From positions 248,001-312,000 of the forward strand of contig JAGFNK010000008.1 of assembly GCA_025769875.1 (NCBI GenBank): a DNA stretch of 64,000 bases, given 5' to 3'. The notes beneath the pieces were generated by a model that searched no databases, was not told where the DNA came from, and saw only the letters and a program-made list of their open reading frames with translations. The number at the start of each line of letters is the position of its first letter. Positions within the stretch are counted from its first letter, which is position 1. The translations under genes and the position numbers were made by a program. Source of the stretch: Russula earlei (taxonomy: Eukaryota > Basidiomycota > Agaricomycetes > Russulales > Russulaceae). Shown piece after piece: positions 48,302-61,488 of the stretch.

Positions 48302-50820
48302 TCACTGGCTGGGGCCACCGTTCAAGATACTCAACAACTGGGAATTCTGAGGGTTCGTAATTGAGTGGGGGAACCGAAAACTGGATGAAACTCCGGGTGG
48401 GGAAGGAAGACCTTGCGCAGCAGCAGTTCCAAAGGTAGCTTGAGAAGGAAGGACATGTAACGGTGGAGGTGGACCCCTGCCAACTACAGGCGGGTGAGGG
48501 CCAGTTCGAAATATCGGCGCACCTGCCACGACAGGGGAAGTAGAGGGAAAGCTAGGGCTATTATTATAGGACATTGGAGGGATTGGAGGCCGTTGGAGAC
48601 CCGGTGTAGAAGGATAGGAAGTCCCTGAGAGAGCACCGAGTAGCTGAGCCTGGTTCATACTCCCTCGAGTATTGAATGGACGTGGAGGATGATTTGGCAC
48701 TGGGCGGAAGGAATTGCTGGTCCGCGGGCGCACAGTGAAGGCATTATCTAGAGATGATGGATTAAAAGATCCTGTCTGAGGTACGGATGGTAGGTAGGGT
48801 CCATGGGTATTGGAGTACATTGGCGATAAGTTAGTGAGGTTATGAGACATCACAGTATCAGGGGTGAGGGGTGTATGGATGGCAGTAGAGGATGCTTCGT
48901 GTGGTGGTGACGGTGGTTGCGTTACAGGACGCATTGGTGGGGCCAGAGTCATCCGGGATGATTCGTCGGCTACAGCTTCGAGCAGGGCGAGCTGCCTCAG
49001 TCGTTTGCCATTCATAGGGATACCAGCAGGACGAGCCAAATATGGTGAAAGATCGGCTGAAACCATAGACGATCGTCCTGAGTGGGTGGGCGACTTGGCA
49101 CCTGATGGCCGCGAAGTGACAACCGCCGGGGTGATAGTGGACTGGCTTGGCAGATGTGGAGATGATACATGCGACGCGGGCGACGAGGTATTGAGGCGGC
49201 TTGGGTCGTTTGAAAGAACAGACATGCTCGATCGCTTAGCAGGCTTGGAAGTCGTGTGGGAGTGGGCCACCGCGGCTGACTCTCCTATTAGAGCCGCGCC
49301 GCTTGTGAGCACGTTACGCGTTTGAGGAACTCCATGTGACGTTGGCGCATCTCCTACAGCTGCAGGGAGTACTGAAGGGGGGTGAAGCCCTGCACCTGCG
49401 GGAGGAACACCATCCAAATTTCCATCACCAGTTGCATTTGCATTAGCGGATAGGGTCAAACCACTGAGAAGACGAGCAAAATGAGAATCGACCGCTTTGC
49501 TGTCCAAACCATTGGTTTGTGTTGTTTGTGCAACATCAAAACGGGTGGCGACTGCCTCACTATACAAAGGCGAAGGTGTCTGGGGATCCCCATTGTCGGC
49601 AGATGAAGTCTGGGAGCTGGACTCTTGAGCAGTCGTATCCAGGTGGGTGGTGGGACATTCCATGGCTGAAGTGTCGCTCTCATCGGGGAACTCTTGTTTG
49701 TGCCGAACGTCCTTAGTTCGTTGTGTCCGTCGAGGCGGCTTTCGAGGTTTGTGTTCATTGATGAAGGCCTTCAGTGGGCTAAATGGGCCGTCAACATAGG
49801 CAGTCGCAATAAGGAAGGGAACGCACCCAATAAACGGAGAAATGAGATAGAATCTACCCGGGGCGGCCTTGTTCCGTTTCCATGTAGGCAGATCAACAAG
49901 TCTGAACCACTCAATTTTCTGCGCGAAAAGAGTTTGTTCGGAATATCAACGTGACAGACGTTTACTTACGCTGATTTCCTTGCGTGTTTTAGTTTCAAAA
50001 GGGAAGTCTTCGGGAATTCCAGGAACAACAAAAAGTGAAATCTGTTGCTCCCTGATTTCCATCTCAATCACGTTTTCCAGGTTAATCTTTCCGTTGAGAT
50101 TGTAACCCGTTTCTTCTGCAACCTTGACAAAATATTACGACAAGGTCCCAGGCGGTATGAGGGTGGCATACCTCACGCGCAGCACACTCATGAGAAGGTT
50201 CATTCTGGTTGATCTTCCCTTTTGGGAAACCCCATCCCGAAGAAGACTTCCATCCTTTCACGAGCACCACCTGAATCACGTCGAGTAAGATGATGCCTCA
50301 CGGAAGTACAACGTGAATTTGACCTTATCCCAGGTGTCGTTCAGCATGATTGCGCCGCAGACGGGTACTCGGGTCTTGTATCGCATGAAATGGTCGAATG
50401 CTCCGTCATGATCGCCTCTCCATCGCTCAAGGAGAGGACATGCTTGGAAAAACATCTCGGAGAACTTTTTCAAGGGTAGTGACGGAAATTTGGGGTTTTC
50501 TTCACGTATGAAATCTTCATAGTACCAATGTCTAAAATGAAAGCGAACGATGAACTCAGAGAGTAAGCATGGTATGAGCTGGAGTCATACGCTTGTTCAA
50601 CTTGGAAGCATATCCTCTCCAAAGAAGCTAATTCATTATCCGGAAGATTGAGGATAAAACGACTGGAAACAGTTTGACCACAAGCAAGTGAGCGCTACAT
50701 CAAAACCCACCTGGAGAGATCATCGAGGACTTCGTCGATAGTGGAGTATTTGTAAGGGTTTGGTGGGTGTGTGTGTAAATTGGGGGACAGTTCTGGAGAC
50801 GAGGAAGAAGAAGAGGCCAT
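48302..50820 (-). CDS. DCP2: mRNA-decapping enzyme Dcp2
   Basis: Removes the 7-methylguanosine cap in cytoplasmic mRNA decay (P-bodies), with Dcp1 and Edc proteins. ATG 50820 starts MASSSSSSPELSPNLHTHPP; the helical Dcp1-binding domain follows (STIDEVLDDLSRRFILNLP, then LERICFQVEQAHWYYEDFIR). The Nudix domain has GWGFPKGKINQNEP and, across a short intron near 50170-50125, CAAREVAEETGYNLNG, an exact Nudix box with catalytic Glu residues. Box B-like KIEWFRLVDLPTWKR lies near 49900. The C-terminal 450 residues are disordered, Ser/Pro-rich, with short leucine motifs FARLLSGLTL, AQLLGALSG and SQLLSILNG near the end. Introns also lie near 50700, 50560, 50300 and 49970. The stop at 48302 immediately follows a possible donor (gtgagc), so one more C-terminal exon is possible. 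Confidence 0.93.
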
Positions 50821-51007
50821 TGTTAGGAGGGAGAAGGGAGGAGAAGGAGAACAAGAGAGTTAGGTAGATCGTGGGGCGCTGAAGCTTGCGGCGACGTCTT
50901 GGGCTTCACTTTGCTTTACTGCGATGGCTACAAACACTGGTAAACCTCCATTCGGCTATTCCCGGATTAGAGCACGTGTGCATACATTCACTTATGAGTG
51001 CATACAA

Positions 51008-54000
51008 TCAATGGAAGCCCATTCGCCTCGCATACTCTCGCTCCTCCTCCTGCTTCAACCCATCTGGGCCCGACCAGTTAGCAGAGCTAGTACGTGCTCG
51101 GAACCGACTCGTCCTCGTCCTGAATATATCCTCCATCCGTAGGGGACGCACGGGTCCAAAGATATCATCTGGGTTGACCCTGCTCTGAGACTCGAGAGCA
51201 GCACGCAACTCAGGTGACTGCGTCCATTCGGGCGCGTTGGCCTTTCGTTGACCACCCTCGTCTTCTGAGTCCGAGTACTCGCTATTGGGTTCTGGTAACT
51301 CGATCATCTCACTCGCGATTGGTGGCTCAGCATTGAGCCGTTGCGGATGTGCGTGTGCGGCCACCGACTCGGCCAGTACTTTTCCTTTGCCTTTAGCTGA
51401 GGCAGCAGGTTTGATAAAGGGCTTCTCGCCTGGTGGAGCTTTGATGTTCGTAGCTTGGTTAAGCGATGTGGTAGACGGCTGCTTTGTCATGGTTGTTGCC
51501 TTCGATCCCGAGATCTGTCCGGGCTTTGTGATACGGGTTACCGGTGCATCCTTTTTCTCCTTCGACGGTGGCTTGACTTTCGGAACTTCGACATTAACCT
51601 TTCTCTTTCTCGTATTTTCGTCTTCGGCAGGCTATCACAAACCCTCGATTAGTGCTGCCCTTGTATACATGCCCTCAAACCGACCTTTGACTCTGCTCGA
51701 GCAAGCGGACGTTTACCCGTGTTCTCCTTCTTTCGGCGTTCGGCATCTTCTCTTGCCTTTCTTTCCTCTTCATCGGCCCTAGCCTTCTCTTCCTCCACCT
51801 TCTTTTGAAGCACTGCCTGCCGTCTCGCCTCCATCTCTTTGAGACGGGCTGCTTTGCGATCTAGTTCATCTTGCTGCTGGGTTCCGATGAGAATCAATGA
51901 CAGAATCAAGGAGCCAGGTGGGTATAAGATCACCTTCTTTGCAACTGCAGCTGCTAACTGAATGCTCTTAGGCGCTTCCACTTTGTTCTTCTTGCTAACT
52001 CCAAGCATACTGCTGACTAGTTTAGTCGCGTGTCCAAAAAATCCCACGGGTTGCGACGGCTCGTCGGTGGAGGATGTGAGAGAAAGCTGACTTATTTTCC
52101 CTTCAGAGTTGGCCTGCGTCATTTCTCAGTCACTGTACAGCGAGGCGGGAGTACCCGTTTCTTACCGTTGCTAGACTCACGGTCGGCTTTTCGTTGTCTA
52201 AACTAACCTTCTCCATATCGTCGTCAACATCCATGTCTTGATCCGATTCCTCAACAATGTGTGGTCCATGGCTTCGCGATGGGGCATCGATCGCATCCTC
52301 AGTCGGGTCTTGTCGTGTACTTTTATTCCCATCGGATGGCTCCGTGCTCCACGTCATGCTGTCCTCCACTGCAGCGACACCAGTAAATGGCGTCCACAAC
52401 TGGTTGGTTGCTGCGAATTTGTCATCTATACGCCAACTGTCGTCATCATCGATATCTGCGAGACGCTCCTTCTCCTCAACGACGGGTTGCGATTCCTGCG
52501 AAGTTATCTGGGTGTCCTGGCTACGTGTTACCCATGCAGGCACGTCGGTTTGGGACTCGAACACTTTGTCAGAGAACAAGCTTGACTGTGTTGATTGTGC
52601 TGAGAGAAGAACGCGTGGCGGAGACTTTGTAAATTTTGTCGGTTGCAGGCCCAAACCAAACGGTGCACCGAGAGAGTAACCTGGAAGCTCAGAAGGATGC
52701 CCTTGCGGGACATTGGCGCCGCAGTTGGCAAGTAAACGTTCAGTGTTCTTAGGGGGTGGAGGGACGAAGACTGGAGGGGGTTTGTTGAACACAGGGCCAC
52801 CAGGAACAAAGAAGGCAGTCTTCTTCGTAGCAGGGGGGGAATCTGGCGGCGTCGTGGAGATGGTGGTTCCGTTAGATGTGCGACTAGTTGCATTGCTCCT
52901 GTCGGATTTAGGAACAAGATCAGAAACACTGAGGCGCTTGGTCTCCTCGCAGACGGGCGGAGCCATTGTCGGCACAGCCGCTAGCCGAGACGACTTCGGT
53001 GAGGTAGATGCGCTGATAATTGCAGTAGACCCTGCCTCCCGAATTGGACCGGGAACAGACAGAGAGGAGCGAGGCGTATGTGGCCGGGGTAGAGTATCGT
53101 TGACAACCTGGTCTACCTTGATGTCAATTGGGGATGGCTCTTGTGCGACGACCTCCGTGAGGTTGGCCGCAAGAGGCTTGCCTGTCCGCGCGCGAAGGGT
53201 TTCGATAGCCTTTTTCAAAGGCGCCATCATATCGGTCTCTGAATGGTCCGTCTGCGATTCCGTGACGTCTGCGGAATTTGCAGCGCTAATATTAGCCGCT
53301 GGTGATTGGAGTGCTAAAGCGACTAAAGGTTGTGGATCAAGGTGATCCGACGTCTCGGTAGTGCCTGCGCACGTCTTTAGTATCTTGGCTCTTGGCTCCT
53401 CGCCGTTGTCACTATCATGGGATAGGCTATTGGGAATGTCGCCACTTTTGCGTTTCAAACTGCCTGACGAGGCCACGAGACTAGCAGGAGCGACGCTTGC
53501 GCGTTTGTTCGTCACTTCCATTGCTTTCGCCTCACGAACCTTGGCAAGCCACGAGGTATGGTTTACTGTCAGACCGGTGCCAGGCGTGGTCGCTAGACTG
53601 GGTTCAAGAGAGGACTCGCGAGGGATCCGCATAGACTTGCGCAAAGGAGACGGCGCGGCAAGGCTGGGAAATTGTGATAAACTGGGATTTCGACGGACGC
53701 CAAGCGCAGACGTGTCTTCTTCTTTCAGAGGAACACTCATATCCACGAACGTGGATAACATCGACGAAGCTGCTGATTGCATAGGTTGTGGGACGTCTGC
53801 GGTCTTCTGAATGGATGGAGAGTCTGAATGGCCGGCTTGGGGAGGCGGATTAATAACATAGTCCCTGGGTTCGATCGTAGTTGTAAGGGGGGGAGGCGCC
53901 GACAATCTGAGATCAGCGGATTGAAAAACATCTTTCTCGTCTGATAGGTCTTTAGATGTGGTGTGGGCGGCAATCGCCTGTCGGACCTTCTGGGGAGAAG

Positions 54001-54248
54001 CGCGTTTTCTTCCTGGAGTCTTGACGAGGTCGACAAAGGAGCTTGACTCGAGTCAGAAAAGCGACTGGAAATGGTACGATGGCTTACTCCTGCTTCGCTG
54101 CCGCCCATATATTATCAAGATACTCCTCGAGAAACAGAAACCCTTGAGACTGGACTTGATCCTCGAAGAATTGTCTCCCTGGATCGTTTGTCATGGCATC
54201 TTTTATAGAGCAAGTCCATCGTAGGATCCCGGATGTCTGAGAGGCCAT
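51008..54248 (-). CDS. INCENP: INCENP, chromosomal passenger complex scaffold (Sli15/Pic1)
   Basis: Scaffold that anchors and activates Aurora B (Ipl1/Ark1) at centromeres and the spindle midzone. Start ATG 54248 (MASQTSGILRWTCSIKDAMT) leads into the conserved N-terminal helix GRQFFEDQVQSQGFLFLEEY, which pairs with survivin and borealin. A long Ser/Pro-rich disordered region follows (53905-52130), then a charged single-helix segment (51880-51730; LKEMEARRQAVLQKKVEEEK). The C-terminal IN-box is unmistakable: PEWTQSPELRAALESQSRVN, then DDIFGPVRPLRMEDIFRTRT and SSANWSGPDG with the TSS motif that Aurora phosphorylates, ending EYARRMGFH. Introns near 54090, 53930, 52150, 51930-51860, 51700 and 51640 preserve the reading. 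Its stop is 187 bases upstream of the DCP2 start on the same strand. The start faces REC8 across 296 bases. Confidence 0.94.
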
Positions 54249-54335
54249 CGTTGGTGTGTGTTGGAGTATTGGGTTGCTCGAAAATTCGAACCAGGTCGCG
54301 TTTTATCACGTGATCGTGCTATTAAACCCATTGAG

Positions 54336-54498
54336 GGTAACATTAAGGGGGACCACCGATCGTCACCGACAAGCACACTTTGGCGTAAAATCGAAACTGA
54401 CCGAGTCGTGTGCTCCTTCCGAGGTAACATTAAGGGGGACTACCATCATCAAGCAGCACACTTTGGCGTAATATCGAAACTGACCGACTCGTGTGCTC
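54336..54498. repeat. Tandem imperfect repeat in the INCENP-REC8 promoter
   Basis: Two units, 54336-54415 and 54423-54498, both begin ggtaacattaagggggac and share gcacactttggcgtaa and tcgaaactgaccga followed by tcgtgtgctc. They differ by a 4-base length change and a few substitutions. They lie between divergent starts at 54248 and 54545. A CACGTG site is at 54307-54312. Confidence 0.9.
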
Positions 54499-54544
54499 AG
54501 ATAAAATCCCTCCTACACCATGACCGCTAACTCACGTTTCCCTC

Positions 54545-57500
54545 ATGTTCTTTACCTCTGAGCTTCTCTCTCGACGCGACAGTGGCTTTGGTCTCCTTTG
54601 GTAACACATCCCTACCCTTTGTGAACTTGCTCCCTGTGCTTAATGCAATTCGGAGGCTCGCTGCTACTCTTGGAGCCAGATCTTCATTCAGAAAACTACC
54701 AAAGCGTGATGTCTTGGGTGCAGATATCATCCAGCTCTGCGGCCTTATCACCGAACCCTCTGAACCTCTTGCCCTGCGCCTTTCCAGTAACTTGATGGTA
54801 GGAGTTGCTCGGTAGGTCTTGTCTGCGTATGTTTCGCAGCCAGAGACAAGCACATTGTGTAGAGTTTATAAAGGCAAGTATGTCCACCCTCGGCGCCCAT
54901 GAATGGGCTGAACTACGGTTCAGTCAAGCATGACATATTCCTTGGCGATGTCAATGCTTGTTTTGTCTCCCTTAAAAGGGCCGTTCGAGATCTACACGCC
55001 TTGTCTGCGCCTTCGTCCAATTTGCAGATGGGCCAGCCGGTCGTCAGGTATGTGTCATGCCTTGCCAAGTCTATGTGTGCATATATGCCATGCCAGGCCG
55101 GATGCTGTCACTGTGCAACTAGATCCTGCAATGTCATTGGGTCTCAACCTGGATGATTTTCTAGGCGTAAGTGATATCAAGGACAGAACGTTCCGACCAT
55201 AAATGACATCACATTATCTCGCTAGGACTGGCAGGACATTTTGGATGCACAGGGTCGAGTCCTTTCCATTTTGTGACTATGAGAATGGCGTTGACGCTCA
55301 CGACAGAAGAGGACGACACCGATGACGAATATGGGAGACCACGGAAAAAATCAAAATCCCAGAATAAACCTCCGCCTCAGACTGAGGTCGGAAGGGCAAC
55401 TAAGCACACCCTGGACGAGAATTTGGAGCAAATGATGTCGGGTTCTTTCGACGTGTCATTTTTAAGTGGTACCGATGGAGAGCAGCAGCACTTTGGCATG
55501 GACACTGGATTCGACTTCGGGGATAGTGGAGACTTTGGTTTCGATGATATTGGCGATGAGCTCGCGAAGGAGCTCGGGGAAGGTTGGGCTGGTCTTCCGG
55601 TCCAATCGAAGTCCGTTTTTTCTTCCCAGTGATGACGGAAAGTTCACGTTGCCATGCAGGCATTCTGTGGGGGAGGAACAACAATTCCCCATCGACCGTG
55701 ACCAGGCCGACATGAACGTAGATATCTCTCAAGACAGAGACTTCGCTTTCACTGGACCGACGCGGCACTCCCCTGGTTCTTCTGTCTTGGGTAAAATTCG
55801 GACCGCTCAGCAATCTCCTACTAAAAAGAGGGTGGGTCACTTTCGAGGCATGCCACCAATCACGGCTCACACTCACACAGAACTTCGACGTAATGGCTGC
55901 TCGTGCGTAAGTCAATGTGGGATGTTGTGGGCTGCTCACCATGGCACAGATACGTTGCCACACTCCCCTAGTCTCCAACCCCAGATAATGCGTTCGCCCA
56001 CTCCCCCATGGGCCATGGGCATGGAAGTTGCCGACCCCAGAAGTCTTGTAGTTGACGAAGCCAGAGAGAAATCTGTTCCCATGGGCAAAGCCCAGTCGGC
56101 ACCAAGAAAATCCAAGCGTATTCGGCTTCAGTTTGATAGGAGGATCGAACTTACAGACGAAGAGCTGAAGGTATCAGTGCCTCTGCCATACTCGCTGGGC
56201 CCTGTGATTCATTGTTCATGCAAGGCCGCGCGGGCCCAATATGTTGAAGGTCAGGAGTGTCTCCGCCGCGAGATTGAGGAGAGGAAGCTTGAGAAAGAAG
56301 GCGCTCGTCTTATTTCTGAAATGCTGTACGGCGTTCCGCCCATTTGTAAGTCAGAACATATCAAAAGCGTGCCATACACTTCCACTGATGCTACGTAGTA
56401 AAAGCACCAGGCCTTGTGGACTTCTGGATGGATAACTTCAAAGTTCTGATCGGAGCACGATCCGGCGGCTTGGATATCGAAACAACTGGTGAATGGTGAT
56501 TTTTGCCGCATATGACTCGACTGATGTAACGTGAGGTATACTACCAATTAAACGTCCCCGACCGGTGAAGTCGCCGGCACAAATAGCAGAAGAATTGTTC
56601 GAGACAGAGAATATCTACGAAACCCATGACGTGAATGTGGGGATGATCAATAATTTGGGTGCGGAGGTGTGTTTCGTGCTTCCTTTCCGCTGACGGACGA
56701 TGGCTTCAGAGGGATATGAAGGACCCAGAGAGTTCGATACCACGCGCCAGAGATCGTCAGAGGTATGATATTTGGGTGAATCCTCCCACACTTCACATCT
56801 CAACTCTTGTCCAGGAACCCGGGCAAGCCCGCCATGCTTCTATCGGATCTGTCCCCACAGGAAGCGCCTTCAATCTGGGAAGGAACCTTGAGATTGGGTC
56901 GGGCTCTCAGAAGAGTTCCCTATTTCCTTGGGACAATGCTCGGTTAAGTTCCTCCGTCGCTGCTGTACCATTCGACATGGGTAGCGAAAGATTCAGTATA
57001 GGGAACGACGATATCCGCCTGAAAGATGCGTCTGTTGGGCGGTCTAGTGGACGTGAGGGTTCACTTATACTGAGCCAAGGGAACAGTGGGCCAGGTACTT
57101 TCGGGTTCTCCCCCAGAACGTTTGGCAAGATGGGGCCACATATTGATGATACCTTCGAGTTTGATGGTAAGGATCCGATAGCTCTAGCGTAAAACTTGCT
57201 CATATTTTAATCACAGTTCCAGGAGGAAGTGCCATGCAAGGAGACCAGCCTGGCATGGAATCCGATTTAGTGACTCTTGAACGCAATTCTTTCAATTTCC
57301 TGGAGTAAGACAACAGACAAAAAGTCAGCGACATGTTGATCATTGCGATGTCAGGTACGTGAAGATGCAACTCCAGACCGTTCGGCGACCATCAGAAGGC
57401 CTGTCCTTCGAAAGAATAGCACCTCGGGAAACGAGCACACCGCATGTAGCTGCAGCTGCATTTTATCACTGTCTTGGTGAGCTCATGACCTTGTGTCGAC

Positions 57501-57607
57501 ATTATTGGGGAGAAGTTGAGAGGCCGCCATTAGTACTCGCCACCAAAGGAGTGATGCGCGTCAATCAGGTAGGAACGTACGGGGAGATTATGATCAAGCT
57601 CACATAA
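54545..57607 (+). CDS. REC8: Rec8-type kleisin, meiotic cohesin subunit
   Basis: Start ATG 54545 (MFFTSELLSRRDSGFGLLW) is spliced to LAATLGARSSFRKLPKRDVL and LALRLSSNLMVGVAR, the N-terminal kleisin domain that binds Smc3; the WLAAxLG and LRLSxxLMVGVxRVY patterns are typical. An acidic and basic middle follows (EEDDTDDEYGRPRKKSKSQN; FDFGDSGDFGFDDIGDELAK), then KSKRIRLQFDRRIELTDEEL. The C-terminal winged helix that binds Smc1 is present at 57180-57607: ESDLVTLERNSFNFLEYVKM, then TPHVAAAAFYHCL, and VLATKGVMRVNQVGTYGEIM. The acidic stretch and RecA-like absence fit Rec8 more than Scc1, but a mitotic role cannot be excluded by sequence alone. About ten short introns are needed. It is divergent from INCENP, and the pair is functionally coherent. 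Confidence 0.88.
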
Positions 57608-57821
57608 GAAGGCGGAGTGATGTGTTATATCTATGCGTGTACTGGTACAAAATTCCGATTGAGTCGTCGTTGATGAAACGTCCGCACCGGTCGCGAAATC
57701 AGAGGCCGTGTGAAACATCTCTTGTCTTTAATGGGTCGGCCCACCATAAATACTGCTCGCCTCAGGGCTCTGTCGGTCGCCCTTCCGACAGTTCTATTTT
57801 CCATACCACTTTCTCAGACAG

Positions 57822-58771
<950 letters not shown>

Positions 58772-59273
58772 TCGACTCGACAATGACGCATTCACACTGA
58801 GAGCTGCTGGAAAATGTATTTTTTGTCTTTGGTTGTGCCACTTGCTAGATAGAGTATTGTAATACACATTGCGTTGTGACCTGATGGCGAAGTGGCTGTG
58901 CGCTGAGCAACTGCGGAGCGCCGGCCTAAAGTGGGATAGCGCCAATGCGGTGTCAACGAGACAGCGACGGACGCCGAGCTACTCCACGGTATGGTATGGT
59001 ATGAACCCTGGGTCTCCTCCACCCTCGCCTCGCTAGAATGTTCCCGTCCCCGCGCTCACGGTCGCCACACAACTCTGACGAAATTCGTAGGTAATTAATA
59101 TACGACGTCCCTTCCGTCCCGGTCCCTCAACCCCTTTTGATTCACCCCTCTTTTTTTTAAATTTTTTTTTTTCGTCCTCTAGGTTGTTCCCCTTCATTAC
59201 CCACCCTCCCTTAAACTCTCACGACAATCGTACCCCGCGGCTTGAACGACCCTCCTCGCCGAGCATACGCTTG
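58772..59273. other. Intergenic stretch with a T-rich tract before the first transferase copy
   Basis: Holds the IDI1 3' end and the promoter and leader of the next gene. Runs of T near 59151-59172 and a CT-rich leader up to 59240 are the only features seen. Confidence 0.5.
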
Positions 59274-61488
59274 ATGAGCCCCGAAAACCTGCCGAGCCCC
59301 GCCTCGCAGCCCAATCACGGTCGGTCGTTCCGCCGCTTGAGGGTTTCGCTTCGCGCGCATGGCCCCATTCGAACTGGCCTTTTCGTCCTCTCGACCATCG
59401 TCATCTCCTTGATCGTTTTCGCGTCGTTCTTATCACCGACCGACTCGCTTTGGCGTAGACCCTCAGACTGGTACGGTCTGCTACAAAAGGGACCCTTCGT
59501 CTCAAACCCAAAATACCCATACCCTCCGACTCCTCCGCATGCACCCACACCCGCCATTCCAACTGGGGCGTCCCGTCCATCCCCGTCCCCGTCCCCGTCT
59601 CCACCATCCGATATCCTCACCCTCGAACAGATCAGGGACATTGTGACCCCAACGAAGGGTTTCTTTTCTCGCGACTTTAGCCTTGGCCTTGGTTGGAATA
59701 ACGTCAGTCTACGCGTTGTCCGGTTGGGGGCCGAACTAAAAAGTCCTCGTTGACAGATGAGGTATATCCTCGATGCTGCCGTCCTTCAAGCGGAACTACT
59801 CAATCGCACATTGGTTGTACCCTCCTTTGTCTATGCACGCGCCTGCGAGTACAACATGTATGTGTCCTTCTTTTACTTATCGTGGGCCTTCCACAGCTCC
59901 TCATTGTTAAATGCAGCACGGTTTGCGCGGACTATGCGACGATGGTCAACAAGAACGATGCCATAGGCTGGGAGGAGTGGCGAAAGCTTCCCTACGAGCA
60001 GCAAATGGGGTTCCGGATCCCAATCTCGATCATGCTCGACCTTCCTCTTCTTCGTCAAAAGTATCCCGTGATCACCGCCTCAGAATACCTCCGCCTACAC
60101 GGTCAAGACCCAGAAAGCGAATCGAGCAGTGGTTTTTGGCCCCGTGAACAATATATCGCTCGTCCCAACGTTTTCCAGTCAAACAAGACAAGGACGCCAA
60201 CACAGTTCATCATCGAGAATCACTGGTACGATCCCTCGGGCACCCATCGCGTAGACTACATTCCCCAGGAAATGAAGGATCGGGGGAAATGGGGACGCCA
60301 CCCCGGAACAAAAATCGGAGAGACTGCTGGGTCTTTTGCTCCTGAAGAGCCAACAGACGTCTCCAATCGTCTGACAAGTGCCCTGCCTGATGGTAAATTC
60401 ATTATGGACTGGGATACCGCCAAGACTGCCTTGAGAGCGGCCGGGCTTGGAACCGAGGTGGATCTCAATAATGATGACGTCGTGGAAAGGACACTAAATA
60501 TACACGGGTGGGAAGTTTTGCGTTCATTCCAGAGCGTGTGGGTACCTTCATCTCTCTTACATGTTTATCGTACTGATTTTCTCCCCTCTTTTCCCCCAGT
60601 ATTGGAATGGATTATGCGAAAACTATCGTTAATCCTATCAACGAAGTCGTGCATCGTTCGACGATACGAGGCTTCAAAGATGATTATCATCATGTGGATG
60701 CCGACGTCGTCATACTCGCTGGAGAGACTCATCTCTTTCGCAAACCAGTAAGCCGCTTCGATCTTATATGACTGATATTAATTCAATATCCCGTTCTGAA
60801 GGGGGCGATGCGGTTTACAGTGGAGTCTTCACGTGCCAAATATGCGAGCATGGTTGTGCATTCGCTTGGCTCTCCACCGAAGGTCACTGCTCTTGCTAAG
60901 GTTCTAGCTGCCCGCATTCGCAAAATAAATGGTGGCCGATTATGGATGGGAGCGCATATGCGACGAGGAGACTGTGAGTACTTTCATTCCCTCCATTAGA
61001 GGAAATTACAGCTCACCATCCTCCGACATGCCATAGTCGCTCGTCTCGGTTGGGTGATGGAACAGAACCCCGAAGCTCATATACGACGGGTGAAGGATCG
61101 CCTGCAGGCTGGCCGCACGGTACTAGCACGTCTGAGCAATCTAGCAACGTACGACGTCGAAGGCGCCAAGCCAGACATGGAGCAACTGAAGCTGCACCCA
61201 CCACTGCCAGATGACAAGTTTTTTGTCGCAACGGACGAGCGAGACCCGGAGGCACTTAGGGTGATCTCGGAGGCCGGCGCGATCTTCCTCTCGGAGTTAC
61301 TCACGATAGAAGACAGACGTTCTTTTGGGTGGCCGTTGATGATCACGGATGTGCGGGCGCTTGTCGAGCAGGCGTTGCTAGTACGCAGCGCGTTCTTCTA
61401 TGGCCACGGGATGAGCTCGTTATCCGGTGTGATCATCAACATGCGTGCTGCGCGAGGCGCAGATCCGCGCACGATGCTTCTGGATTGA
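59274..61488 (+). CDS. Type II membrane protein resembling GDP-fucose O-fucosyltransferases, copy 1
   Basis: ATG 59274 (MSPENLPSPASQPNHGRSFR) gives a short basic cytosolic head, one membrane anchor (residues about 34-54, TGLFVLSTIVISLIVFASF), a Pro/Ser/Thr-rich stem (PSPSPSPSPPS) and a lumenal catalytic-type domain: the layout of Golgi glycosyltransferases. Motifs fitting the O-fucosyltransferase fold are the N-terminal GLGWNN and AVLQAELLNRTLVVPSFVYA (59780), and GRLWMGAHMRRGD spliced to FARLGW (60950-61045), comparable to the HxRxxD peptide that holds GDP-fucose. The C-terminal DDKFFVATDERDPEAL and GVIINMRAAR are also typical. An earlier in-frame TTG at 59184 is not used as a start. Introns lie near 59703-59756, 59857-59916, 60540-60598, 60750-60800 and 60975-61035. 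Donor and acceptor are inferred; fucose as substrate is not proven. A second copy follows downstream. Confidence 0.75.

Noticed and set aside
59184..59273. N-terminal extension of the first transferase copy
   Set aside because: The extension would start at TTG; ATG 59274 aligns with the start of the second copy.
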